Assembly (NCBI RefSeq): GCF_034702125.1
Contig: NC_085866.1
Span: forward strand, 13,170,564-13,234,563
Reading direction: 5' to 3'
Length of the DNA: 64,000 nucleotides
Source of the DNA: Engraulis encrasicolus
Taxonomy: Eukaryota; Chordata; Actinopteri; Clupeiformes; Engraulidae
Positions 39,809 to 50,240 of this stretch are shown piece by piece; the stretch's first letter is position 1, and each line of letters opens with the position of its first letter. A program made the translations under genes and the position numbers. The notes under the pieces are model-generated. The model made no database searches, was not told the DNA's origin, and saw nothing but the letters and a program-made list of their open reading frames with translations.

Positions 39809-41538
39809 CAGTATTTCTCAATTGGTTTTGTACATTTCTCACAACAGAATAATCATTCTCAAAAGTTCTTGTTCAATAGTGACTTCCTGCTGTTATCTGT
39901 GCACATGGTAAAATACGTTTCTCATAGTTTTCAGCATTTAGCAAATGCTCTCATGACCATGCGGATGGTTGTGTACAATTCTCAGCTTCTTCGCACATTA
40001 TCAATTGCTTTTGTCATATCACTCAAAAAGCATGGTCACTGAATACACAAAACTATCTCAACCCCCAAAACATTTAGGCCCTATGTCATAGTATAAGTCT
40101 TGACATGCAAAATGATTTACCAAGCTGTCATAATGTGATAAGCACTGTATAATTTCCACTGGATTTTTATCTCTAAATGTGATCTGAATTGCTAAATTGC
40201 TCACATGTTACAGTATTTCTCAATTGGTTTTGTACGTTTCTCACAACAGAATAATGATTCTCAAAAGTCTTTGTTCAATTGTGACTTCCTGGTGTTACCT
40301 GTGCACATGGTCAAATCAGTTTCTCATTGTTTTCGGCATATAGCAAATGCTCTCGTCCACCATGCCATGGCTGTGTACAATTCTCAGTGATTTCGTACAT
40401 TATCAATTGCTTTTGTCATATCACTCAAAAAGCTTTGTCACTGAATGCATGAAACTATCTCAATCTTATCTGATCAATGTAATATAAAACTGAATTTACA
40501 ACATTTCCCATCCAATCTAAACAACATTTCGCTTCAGAAAAGATCCTCAAGAGTGTACTATTCAATTGACAACACGAGAAATTGATTTGACTAGCTTGTC
40601 CATACACTATGACACAATGACTAACCATTCTGCTGGCGCTGATACGTTCATTGATACAAAACCTTGGTTTTTGAAAGACAAATAAGGGTTTTGAGCAAGA
40701 GACTCAGATTTGCAGGTTATCCACCGTGTTTTGCCATTTGTTAAAGCTGTTTTGAGAATGAATGTGATGTTTTGCAAAATGCGAGTAAGATTCGAGAAAT
40801 GTACAAAACCAATTGAGAAATACTGTAATATTGACTCTCTCTAATCGAAGGCAATAGAAGGGATAGAGATAACAGGCAAGCAAAGCAACAATAGGCACTG
40901 TACTGCATTACATTACTCTATGCCTCATGTGCCCTTTATAATTATGCTCCACGCAAAATTACAATATTTCCCTAGAATTTCACAAGACAGTAAGTGCACT
41001 TTATACAGTATCAGTGTATTGTTTCAAATTTATTTTGCTTTACAGTTCTACATTTTTTTTCACATGGGCTTGCAAGACTAGTAAAAAAGGGATGGTAGAG
41101 GGCACACTTGACACCTCAACCAGAATTTGCTATTTTTCCTATTTTGCAATGAGAAAACCTGTCAATAAATAGGTCATAGTCTAAATGTATATCTAGGACA
41201 ATCTTATCTGATCAACGTAATATAAAGTCGAGTTTACAACATTTCCCATCCAATCTAAACAACATTTTGCTTCAGAAAAGATCCTCAAGAGTGTACTATT
41301 CAATTGACAACATGACAAATCGATTTGACTAACTTGTCCTAACTGTCCATACACATACACATATACTATGACACAATGACTAACCATTCTGCTGGCACTG
41401 ATACGTTCTTTGACACAAAAACAAGAGACTTGGTTTTGCTGGTCATCCATGGTGTTTAGCTGTTTTGAGAATGAATATTATGTTTTGCAAATTGCGAGAG
41501 AGATTCGAGAAATATACAAAACCAATTGAGAAATACTG
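39809..41538. mobile_element. TA-flanked inverted-repeat transposon hosting its own shorter derivative
   Basis: Ends CAGTATTTCTCAATTGG / CCAATTGAGAAATACTG lie next to TA on each side. A shorter 615-bp relative (40211-40825) is inserted inside. Without it the outer copy is about 1.1 kb and shares both end regions with the insert. TA duplication and CAGT ends suggest the Tc1/mariner group. No intact transposase is seen. Confidence 0.75.
40211..40825. mobile_element. 615-bp internally deleted derivative, nested, TA flanked
   Basis: It has the same ends as 39809-41538, with TA at 40209-40210 and 40826-40827. Its left 270 bp match 39809-40075 and its right 360 bp match 41200-41538. Confidence 0.8.
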
Positions 41539-41540
41539 TA

Positions 41541-42848
41541 TTACCTCCTCCATGGGGATGCTTCCTCTCAATTGCCAGTAAAGCAAGGTTACTGAGTCTT
41601 GTTTGTGCCATGATGTTTCTTCTGTATGATTTTAATTCTTCTGTACGTTTTAAGCAGGAGAAGCTCCTCTCTACACCTGCTGACGTTACGCCTATTGTTG
41701 CCACTAAGGTCAACAGCTTGTAGAGCTCTGGCATGGCACATGGCCCATATCTTTAAAGAAGAGCAAGTGCTCACACAGCTTACATCTGAGTCAGAGTAAA
41801 AGAAATGTCCATACATTTTGAGGGCATTGTGAAATGCCTCCTCAGGAAACGTGTTTCATGTCATCATACTTGTCTGGGTTTATTAACTCCAGGAAGCGCA
41901 TGCATTCCAAATTAGCAAACCGACGAGAAATCTGCTCTATCAGATTGTCTAGAATGGACATGTAGACCTGCCTGTAGTGCTCCTTTGGATCTTGCTGTCC
42001 CCCATTCTGAGGCCCATTCTGAGGGTCAAATGTCAGACTGGATGCTTTCATGTAAACAGCTTCAAATGCTTCTCTCTTGCAAATGCAGGAAGCCCTTCAA
42101 CCCTTTGTTTACAGTAAAGGCCATCCATAACTCTCTGCTGCATGATGTCAAAGACTACATCAGTTTGGGAGAAGAATTGTTCATATGCGTACAGCACAAA
42201 AAACGTCTCAAAATCCTCCAGTGTCCTGATGTAGCCTTTGGCAGCCCTCACTGTCTCCTGGTCTACTGACTGGTCTGCCACAATATTTTCAAATGTCTGC
42301 AGGAGCTGATCGTAATTGTTGGCCACAGTGCTGACTAGCCGGGATGTGAAGTTCCACCTGGTAGCACTGGCACTTCTTGGTAGACGGGAGCACCCTGCAG
42401 ACTCAAGAAATGCTACCCGCTTTGTGGATTTCTAAAAAATTTTTTCGCTAACCCTGACAGATCCGCAAAGAACACCCTGGATTCAGGCAAGCAGCTGGCC
42501 CCCTGAGATAAAACCAAGTTTAATCTGTGTGCATAACAGTGCACAAACACTGCACTTGGGGCCACCTGCTTAACTTTAGCCTGAAGGCCATTTAAAGCTG
42601 AAGCCATGACAGCAGCCCCATCATAGGTTTGAGCCACCAGTTTGCTCGTGTAATTGTAGTGTTGCATGTGCTCGTTTAATGTCTCAAAGACAGATTGGGC
42701 ATCTCGCCCCTCTGAGACATCGAAAAACCCAATGAAACGCTCCTGGATTTGCCCTGCAATGTCTACAAAGCGAAGAATTACTGACAGCTGAGCATGACAT
42801 GCAATATCAGTAGTCTCGTCAACTTGACATGCATAAAAGGGAGCAGAC
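41541..42848 (-). pseudogene. hAT-superfamily transposase (ZMYM1-like), C-terminal part, broken
   Basis: In order on the minus strand the fragments read a catalytic-core segment (FYACQVDETTDIACHAQLSV, TYDGAAVMASALNGLQ, HCYAHRLNLVLS), a middle segment (ANNYDQLLQTFENIVAD) and a C-terminal dimerisation segment (TSAGVERSFSCLKRTEELKS). At least three frame breaks were seen, near 42432, 42075 and 41840. This is a domesticated-type or transposon-borne hAT transposase relic; its 5' part continues at 47290 beyond the inserted retrotransposon. Confidence 0.85.
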
Positions 42849-43111
42849 TGTCTTTACACGGTAGGGTGTACCGCAGCCACTGCACCTGGCGGGAGTAACC
42901 TCCTGCTCCTTCTGTGCAGTGGCTGGCAACGAAGTCGCTCCTCCCAGACGTCTTCAGCTGAGGGCAGAATTGTACAACATGGACCTGTAGACTTCACAGG
43001 GTTTTCAAGTGGGCACCCCACCGACCTAAATGGTGTTTCGTCAATGAGCCCACGACACCTCGGCAGGGCTTGACAGCAGAACCAGCGTCCTGGAACTGCC
43101 CCCTCTGCCGT

Positions 43112-46100
43112 TCAGGGCCCTGCTGCACAACTCTGACCCCCCTCTCCCCTGCCAGCCTGTCCCTGCCACCGGTCACTCCTCCTTAGCCACAGCCACCTAG
43201 ATGCCTGTTCCGCCTGCTTGGAGATGCCGTTGACCAGGTTCTTCCGTGTTTTTCCTCTTGCTCCTAGCATCCCTAGTGTTCTCCAAAGGGACTGCCCAGG
43301 GAACCCCCTGCATCCCACCTCAACTGGCAAGTTCCAGGTTCTCCACCCCTTCTGCTGGCTCTCTGCAAGGAGTGGCTGGTACTTGCTCAGCTTGCGTTCG
43401 TGTGCCTCCTCGATCCTCTCCTCCCAGGGTACCGTTAGCTCGATCAAGGCCACCTGTCTTGTTGTGCGAGACCAGAGCACGATATCTGGTCGGAGGTTGG
43501 TAACTGCGATCTCCTCTGGAAACTTGAGTTGCCTACCGAGGTCGACTCTCATCTCCCAGTCTTCTGCTGTGCCAAGGATGCCTTCACAACTGTTCTCCTT
43601 GCCTGCTTTCTCCCCTGGCCTGAGAAAGCCGATGAAGCGGGGGCCTTTGGACTGGGCCTTGGTTCTTTTCCGCTTCCTCTCTCTCTCCAGTCCATCGGCC
43701 AGCTGCGCCAGCACCTTATCGTGGCGCCACCTGAACCTCCCCTCCGCCAGGCTTGCTTGGCAAGATGACAGAATGTGTTCCAGGCTTGCTGGTTTCCTGC
43801 ACTGCACACAAAAGGGGTCCTCTGTCATCTTCCACCTTTGCAGGTTTGTTGGTGTTGGTAGGACATCATAGACAGAGCTCAGCAGGAACTTTAGCCGATG
43901 CCCCTTCATGCTCCAGATGTCTTTCCAACTGAGCGCTCTTCCCCGGACACCGTCCCATCGGGTCCAGCTGCCTTGCTGCCTCATGGCTACTGCCCTAGCT
44001 TGCCTGCTCTCCTCCTCTGCTGCCCTGATTTCTCCTTGCACCATCCCTCGACGGTCTTTCGCCTTTGCCTCCTTCCAGCTCGCACGGGTGATGACTCCCA
44101 GCCCCAGCCTCCCCTGGGTCACCGTCCCCATGATGTCCGCATGTTGAAGTCGATCCTCTGCTTCCTTCAACGCAGAGCTGGCGTCCCATTTCCGACCAGT
44201 CTTCAGTGTGATGTTCGCCTGCCGCACTGCCATATCATCACTATCCCGTAACATCATGGCCAACCGGACCTTGGCCGTCTTGAACTCCTCCACGACAGAT
44301 GTAATCGGTAGCTGTAATTTACTCCCTGAGCTGTAAAGTCCTAGGGAGCAAAAACTTCTCGGGACTGATAGCCATCTCCTGAGGAAGCTGTTGATCTTTC
44401 GCTCCAGAGCCTCCACTGTTGACAAAGGGATCTCGTACACAAGCAATGGCCACAGGAGCCTCGGTAGGACGCCGTGCTGGTAACCCCAGGCCTTGTACCT
44501 CCCCGGTAGGCCACTCCTCTCAAGGGCTTTTAGCCATTCTTCTGCTTGGCTGAGCATCTCCTTTATGCTCACCTTGTCATTTAGGTCGGCTCTGTACCAC
44601 CTTCCTAAGCTCTTAACAGGCTTCTCCGAGACTGTGGGGATGATGTCCTCGCCGATCTTGAACCGGAAGCGGTCTTGAACCCGGCCACGCTTCAGGACTA
44701 GACTCCTCGACTTTGATGGTTTAAATTCCATCCTAGCTGCTGATGTGAGCTCGACCAAGTCCTCCAAGATCCACCTACCCTCCGGGACCGACCTGGCCGT
44801 AATCGTCAAGTCGTCCATGAAGGCCCTGACTGGGACCTGCTGGCTCCCGCTTGACAGCACGGCTCCACGCCTTGGCTTCTCCACTGACTTGACTAGGAGG
44901 TTCATCGCTGCAGCGAAAAGTATCACGGAGATGGTGCACCCGGTTGCGATTCCAACCTCCAGTCTTTGCCAGTTAGTCGTGAAGTCACCCGAGGAGAAGC
45001 GCATCTTGAATCTCCCATAGTAGCTCTGGAGGAGTAGTTGAACCTTGTCAGGGACATGGTAGGCTTTCAGTGTGTACTGGACCAACTTATGGGGCACTGT
45101 TCCATACGCATTTGTTAGGTCCAGCCACAGGACCGCTAGATCTCCGTTGTTCTTCTTAGCGTCTTCAATGATCTTGGAGATGATGCTGTTGTGCTCGATA
45201 CAGCCTGGTACTCCTGGGACTCCTCCCTTTTGTACTGATGTATCAATGTATTTGTTGCTTATCAGAAACTGTGTTAGCCTCTTTGCAACCACTCCGAAGA
45301 ACACTTTGCCTTCCACGTTTAACAGGGATATTGTGCGAAAATCCTTCAGGCTGACGGAATCCTCCTGCTTGGGAATGAAGCATCCCTCGGCTACGAGAAA
45401 ACTGTCTGGCAGATGGTTCTTCCTCCACACCACCTTCAGAAGCCTCCACAGTCGCCGTCTCAGTCGCTCGCAGTTCTTATATACCCTGTACGGAATCCCG
45501 TTTGGCCCCGGTGCGGATGCTCCCCTGGCCTTTCGGATGAAGTCATTAACTTCCTGCCACCTGAGATCTCCAACATCAAACGAGATGGCTGGTTCTGCGG
45601 GACAGCTAAGCTTTCCTTCCAGATGTAGCTCCTCTTCGCGCCTCGGATCGCTGTGCACCTTACGAAGGTGCTCCTCGACCTCCTCCCTCGAAGCCTTCAG
45701 TACTCCCGACATTTTAGCTCCGAGGAGCTCTGACAGATACTTGAAGGGGTTCGTTGTAAATTTCACCCTCTCCTTCTCACGCTTCCTTCTACTCCTCCGC
45801 TGGCACTCTGCTCTGCGCAAGGTCTTAATGCGCTCCCTCAGGACACCGCGCAACTCTGTCAGTGCTGGTCTTTCCTCCTCCGGAGCCTGCAGGAAAGCCT
45901 TCTTAAGTCTTCTCAGGTCTCCTCTGAGCTTTGCAATTTCCCTTACGCGTCTATTATCCATGCTCTGCTTAGGCCCTTTGATTTGCTTCTGCTCCATCCC
46001 AAAGCGGTCTGCTCCCATGGTCCAGATGATGGTGGACATTGCGAGCAACTTCCTTCCACTGCTGCCAGCAAGAACAGAGTCTAGCACTTGGTCTGCTTCC

Positions 46101-46636
46101 CTGTCGAAGGATTCCCAGTCCTTCTTGGCTGCTGCTGTAGGCCACCTCACTGGTGCCCTCCTGTCTTTCCCTTCCACTGAGGACTGTGCTCGCTGCCTCC
46201 TTTCCTGGCTGGCTTCCCTTTCCGCTTGCTGTGGGTCGTCTGGTATGATGTTACTAGATGGGAGGGTGTCGTTGCCTTCGTTGTGAGCCTGGAGATTCTG
46301 GGCGCTGTGGTTGGACACCTGTCCCTGCCTCTCCTCCGTCTCATGAGGTTGCCCTTTGCGTTGCTCACTACTGCGGCGTAAACAACCCATCCTACTCTGA
46401 TGTATCTTCAGACCCCTATCGCCTTTGCAGACCTTTCCACATCTACAGACTCTTGTTGTTCCGATGTTCTGAGTCATTGTCCTTTGATCGTCATCCATGG
46501 TCATAACCGTAGTCTGTCCTGTAGGTCGTTCATCCTCCCCCGCTCTCGCACGACCTTGGGGGTATCTTACAATGTACTTTTCCATAGCGACTTCTGTTGG
46601 GTTTCTCCTTGCGGAGAAAGTGCTTTGGCCTGCCAA
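43112..46636 (-). CDS. Retrotransposon ORF: zinc finger, reverse transcriptase, CCHC, restriction-like endonuclease; 1174 aa
   Basis: This ORF would nick target DNA and copy its own RNA by target-primed reverse transcription. A CCHC-like finger sits at residues 64-85 (C64, C66, C70, H79, C85). The reverse transcriptase spans roughly 340-680, with APGPNGIPYRVYK (375-387), WLDLTNAYGTVPH (D506) and the active-site box AFMDDL (605-610), where most relatives have Y/F-A-D-D. A CCHC knuckle at C943, C946, H954 and C959 precedes the endonuclease motif RPD (1049-1051)...E1066...K1082, as in R2-type elements. No APE endonuclease, RNase H or Ulp1 protease was seen. The frame has no stop over 3.5 kb, so the copy is potentially functional. 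Clade assignment within the R2/NeSL group is tentative. Confidence 0.93.
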   Translation of the reverse strand: MAGQSTFSARRNPTEVAMEKYIVRYPQGRARAGEDERPTGQTTVMTMDDDQRTMTQNIGTTRVCRCGKVCKGDRGLKIHQSRMGCLRRSSEQRKGQPHETEERQGQVSNHSAQNLQAHNEGNDTLPSSNIIPDDPQQAEREASQERRQRAQSSVEGKDRRAPVRWPTAAAKKDWESFDREADQVLDSVLAGSSGRKLLAMSTIIWTMGADRFGMEQKQIKGPKQSMDNRRVREIAKLRGDLRRLKKAFLQAPEEERPALTELRGVLRERIKTLRRAECQRRSRRKREKERVKFTTNPFKYLSELLGAKMSGVLKASREEVEEHLRKVHSDPRREEELHLEGKLSCPAEPAISFDVGDLRWQEVNDFIRKARGASAPGPNGIPYRVYKNCERLRRRLWRLLKVVWRKNHLPDSFLVAEGCFIPKQEDSVSLKDFRTISLLNVEGKVFFGVVAKRLTQFLISNKYIDTSVQKGGVPGVPGCIEHNSIISKIIEDAKKNNGDLAVLWLDLTNAYGTVPHKLVQYTLKAYHVPDKVQLLLQSYYGRFKMRFSSGDFTTNWQRLEVGIATGCTISVILFAAAMNLLVKSVEKPRRGAVLSSGSQQVPVRAFMDDLTITARSVPEGRWILEDLVELTSAARMEFKPSKSRSLVLKRGRVQDRFRFKIGEDIIPTVSEKPVKSLGRWYRADLNDKVSIKEMLSQAEEWLKALERSGLPGRYKAWGYQHGVLPRLLWPLLVYEIPLSTVEALERKINSFLRRWLSVPRSFCSLGLYSSGSKLQLPITSVVEEFKTAKVRLAMMLRDSDDMAVRQANITLKTGRKWDASSALKEAEDRLQHADIMGTVTQGRLGLGVITRASWKEAKAKDRRGMVQGEIRAAEEESRQARAVAMRQQGSWTRWDGVRGRALSWKDIWSMKGHRLKFLLSSVYDVLPTPTNLQRWKMTEDPFCVQCRKPASLEHILSSCQASLAEGRFRWRHDKVLAQLADGLERERKRKRTKAQSKGPRFIGFLRPGEKAGKENSCEGILGTAEDWEMRVDLGRQLKFPEEIAVTNLRPDIVLWSRTTRQVALIELTVPWEERIEEAHERKLSKYQPLLAESQQKGWRTWNLPVEVGCRGFPGQSLWRTLGMLGARGKTRKNLVNGISKQAEQASRWLWLRRSDRWQGQAGRGEGGQSCAAGP

Positions 46637-46754
46637 GCCTTCACACCCCGTTTCTGGTCTTCCCCAGATGCCAGCAGTCTCTCCCCGCTGTCACCACTCT
46701 TCCGTGGTTGCCAACTAGTCTTTCCTAGCAGCCACTGAGTCATCAGATGTGGAA

Positions 46755-47289
46755 TGTCTTTACACGGTAGGGTGTACCGCAGCCACTGCACCTGGCGGGA
46801 GTAACCTCCTGCTCCTTCTGTGCAGTGGCTGGCAACGAAGTCGCTCCTCCCAGACGTCTTCAGCTGAGGGCAGAATTGTACAACATGGACCTGTAGACTT
46901 CACAGGGTTTTCAAGTGGGCACCCCACCGACCTAAATGGTGTTTCGTCAATGAGCCCACGACACCTCGGCAGGGCTTGACAGCAGAACCAGCGTCCTGGA
47001 ACTGCCCCCTCTGCCGTTCAGGGCCCTGCTGCACAACTCTGACCCCCCTCTCCCCTGCCAGCCTGTCCCTGCCACCGGTCACTCCTCCTTAGCCACAGCC
47101 ACCTAGATGCCTGTTCCGCCTGCTTGGAGATGCCGTTGACCAGGTTCTTCCGCGTCTTTCCTCTTGCTCCTAGCATCCCTAGTGTTCTCCAAAGGGACTG
47201 CCCAGGGAACCCCCTGCATCCCACCTCAACTGGCAAGTTCCAGGTTCTCCACCCCTTCTGCTGGCTCTCTGCAAGGAGTGGCTGGTACT
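46755..47289 (-). repeat. Duplicate of the retrotransposon 3' end (535 bp)
   Basis: It is collinear with 42849-43383 at an offset of 3906 bp. It encodes the last ~90 residues of the ORF (from YQPLL) plus the 3' UTR, and starts next to hAT sequence with AGTACC microhomology. Confidence 0.95.
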
Positions 47290-47935
47290 GAATCTCATGC
47301 TTTATTTCATCAGTGACAGTGGCAGAAATTAAATCATTTTGAATGGTATGAGAGATACCAGTGAACAATGGAGGTGATTGGAACTGTGTTGCCACCACAT
47401 GATCGTATTTTGACAATGTTTCCAGTAATTTATCTTATTTGCAGATTCACTGCTCTCATCATGTCCTCTGAAGGATGACTCCTGTCGACCAAGCAGTGAG
47501 GTGACCAAGCAGTGAGGTGACATCAATGATGCGGTTCAAGAATGCCCTGTTCTTTTGAACCATCTCATTATGCCTGGCCACATGGATCTGCACACCCTCA
47601 TTGACTGCATGTTCCACCCTGAATCTGACAAGACAGCTCAGCCTGGCACATGCATTTACATGTTCACTGCTAATTTCGTGTCATTTGCATGCCCTTTTGA
47701 AACTGTGCAGGTCATCAAATCCCACTTTTGACCAAATGCAAGATCCATTTACAAATCCATTTATTAAAAGACATGGCCAACAGTACATCTTCCTCGTCAC
47801 GGGACTCCCAGTTAGCCAGTTGACTTTCTCGTACCACGAGAGCTGAAAGAAACGGTTGTTCTTCCCTATCTTTTTTACCAAACCAATATCAGGCGTTGGT
47901 CTGCCCTGCTCCTTGATTTTTAATTTTTTCTTCAT
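47290..47935 (-). pseudogene. hAT-superfamily transposase, N-terminal part, broken
   Basis: Fragments FFQLSWYEKVNWLTGSPVTR / KMYCWPCLLING resemble the TTF-type zinc finger of ZMYM1-like hAT proteins. They are followed by ACARLSCQIQGG-region sequence and SLLGRQESSFRGHDESSESA. A 16-bp tandem duplication at 47487-47518 shifts the frame. It joins 42848 across the retrotransposon (…KHEIQ / SAPFYA…). Confidence 0.85.
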
Positions 47936-48712
47936 AAGGAAGACTGGAAAATGGCTTCGCCAGAATGTAATCTACGATGCTTGGCATTTTACACAGCTTT
48001 CCTGCAAGCTAGCTAGCCCCCTCAAAAATACCTCAAATAAACAAAGTTTTGAAGATGGAAAATTAAAAAAGGGTAACGCACGTGACAGCAATATTAACAC
48101 TTTATTCACAAGACTATATTTACAAGAATATGTACACAAAATTGGGATATACCGCAATGAATAGCTTTCTCACTTGCTCACACGACTAGACGTCTCAGCT
48201 CGCAAATCCGCATGGGACTGGCACGTAAGACGACTGCTGTCTGACTATATTTTTGGGAAGGGATAAAAGTCCAGCCTATTTCAGGGTTCATCCAATCACA
48301 AGTCTGAGCTGCAGTCTCCGGTCCCTTCCCCTCTATCTCTCTTCTCCCTTCACTCCCACTGAGGCGCAGTCCTCAAAACCAAAAAAAAATCATGGCAATA
48401 ACCAAGGAGTGTTTAGCATATTTGCCATTGAAGGGTAAGGGTATAATCTCACATGCCATTGAAGTCCATTGAGACTCGACTCGCTTGCGTTGTCATGAGC
48501 GGGAAAAAAAAACTTGTGCGAGCCTTGGGATCTTATTACAGATTGGTTTCATCTCTCAGTTGAGCACATGCATTTTCTATGGAGCTGGATCTGAAATAGC
48601 AATGTTATTAAGTCGGGTAAAGCATTAGTTTACATAGCCTATTCTCCGTGATTTTGGACAGGAGGCGGCGCCTCCCTTGTACTAAAAGAGGAATCGCCTC
48701 TGCTGCAGGTGC

Positions 48713-49460
48713 ACATACTGCCCGAGCTCTCAGTGGCACCCTGTACTCCCGAGCTCAAGAATGTTTGCTGCATAGACATTTCTCGGCTGTGGCAGTACTT
48801 CAGCACCACGGCCAGCGATCTTGCCCAATACGCCACGTAGTCTCTCAGCTTCTTGAGTGCAGTGGTCCCTGCAGACCCCGTGAAGCAATTTGATGATCAG
48901 TCCAACGCGTGGACAGCCACTCTCCTGCGAGAGCGGCACGATCACAAGAAGTCCGAAGATGCCGGTGTTTTTGCCCTTGCTTCCTTCCAGTTCACCTTGC
49001 TCCATTGCTCTCCAACCATCATCTGCTGGGGGTTGTCCGCTCAGAGTTCACACATATCTGCGGCTGCAGATACTGCCCGAGCTCTCAGTGGCACCCTGTA
49101 CTCCCGAGCTTAAGAATGTTTGCTGCATAAACATTTCTCAGCCGTGGTGGTACTTCAGCACCACGGTCAGCGATTTTGCCCAATACCCCACGTAATCTCT
49201 CAGCTTCTGGGTGCAGTGGTCCCTGCAGACCCCGTGAAGCACTTTGATTATCAGTCCACCGCGTGGACAGCCACTCTCCTGCAAGAGCGGCACGATCACG
49301 AGAAGTCCGTTCTCCAGCGAGAATGAAGATGCCGGTGTTTTTGCCCTAGCTTCCTTCCAGTTCACCTCGATCCATTGCTCTCCAACCACCATCGTCCGCT
49401 CAGAGTTCACACATATCTGCGGGTACAGATTCTGCCCGAGCTCTCAGTGACACCCCGTAC
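48713..49460. repeat. Tandem repeat, unit ~355 bp, about 2.1 copies
   Basis: Units start at TACTGCCCGAGCTCTCAGTG (48716), at 49071 and partially at 49430. On the minus strand both full units encode similar peptides containing VIVPLxQESGCPRxGLIIK and LHGVCRDHCTQ. The frame is open across the first unit and altered in the second. The origin is not recognised. Confidence 0.8.
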
Positions 49461-49584
49461 TCCCGAGCTTGAGAATGTTCTGTGAGAGTGGCACGATGGT
49501 TTTGCCAGTGCGGACCAAACGATGGATTCACACCGAGATATTCACGTTCGCTTAACGTGTCCGGGAGCATCGTGAGTTCGAGAG

Positions 49585-50240
49585 GTTTGCAGGCTGTCTA
49601 CATTACATTAAATTATAACCAAAGCGACTTTCAAAAGAGGACATAATCAAGTCAACATCACACATGCAGTTGCAAAGAGGGGTTAGTTTTTAGTAAATAA
49701 AGAGTAAATAATGAGTACATACACAACACACACAAACATAAACTAAACTAAACTAAAAATCATGTCAAGAGTCTGCCCTGGGGCTAGGCCAGCTCAAGCA
49801 TTAGTCTAGATACTCTCGAAAGAGGAAGGTCTTTACTTGTTGTTTCTTGAAGGCTGCAAGAGATGTGCTTAGTCTTGCTGCTTCTGGGAGACCGTTCCAC
49901 CACTTGGGTACAACAACGGAGAACAATCATGACTGGGAGTACCTAGAGCGACTGGATGGCAGAGCCAGACGGCTTGTGCTGGATGAGCGCAGTTCTCTTC
50001 CTTGTCTAGTTGTCCCCTTTTACATTATACAGTCAGCGTCCACATTCTATGCAGCAGCCATTCATTTTCAATTGGAATTTTCATCCCGGACATGTCTGGT
50101 CTGCCGTTCGCGGGGCCGGACATGCGCCGCATTTACACCACGCTCCTGTGTGCAAGGCATGATACCTCCAGACACGTTAAGTGGACGTCTCGCACTTGCG
50201 GTGTTTAAGCACTGTTACATTCCACGCAACATAGGAGGTA
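49585..50240. repeat. Probable transposon-derived repeat (ACATTACATTA / AAAGCGAC start)
   Basis: It opens with TACATTACATTAAATTATAA and CCAAAGCGACTTTCAAAAGA and contains GGGAGACCGTTCCACCACTT. All are words seen in common fish interspersed repeats. The right end was not defined. Confidence 0.4.

Larger units (their letters stand above)
42849..47289 (-). mobile_element. Non-LTR retrotransposon (RLE type, R2/NeSL/Utopia-like) with tandem 3' fragment
   Basis: In the transcribed direction the insert begins with a 535-bp fragment (47289-46755) of the element's 3' end, followed directly by a 5' leader (46754-46637), a full ORF and the 3' UTR ending near 42849. The 535-bp segment recurs at 43383-42849 with only two differences noticed (near 43248-43252 versus 47154-47158). 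Both outer junctions with the hAT gene carry CAGT, a likely short target duplication. Confidence 0.88.

Noticed and set aside
43218..43871. Plus-strand 217-codon open frame
   Set aside because: Same reason: antisense to the retrotransposon endonuclease region.
45072..46286. Plus-strand 404-codon open frame
   Set aside because: It lies entirely antisense to the intact retrotransposon ORF and has no recognisable domain; long antisense frames are common opposite Arg/Glu-rich coding DNA.
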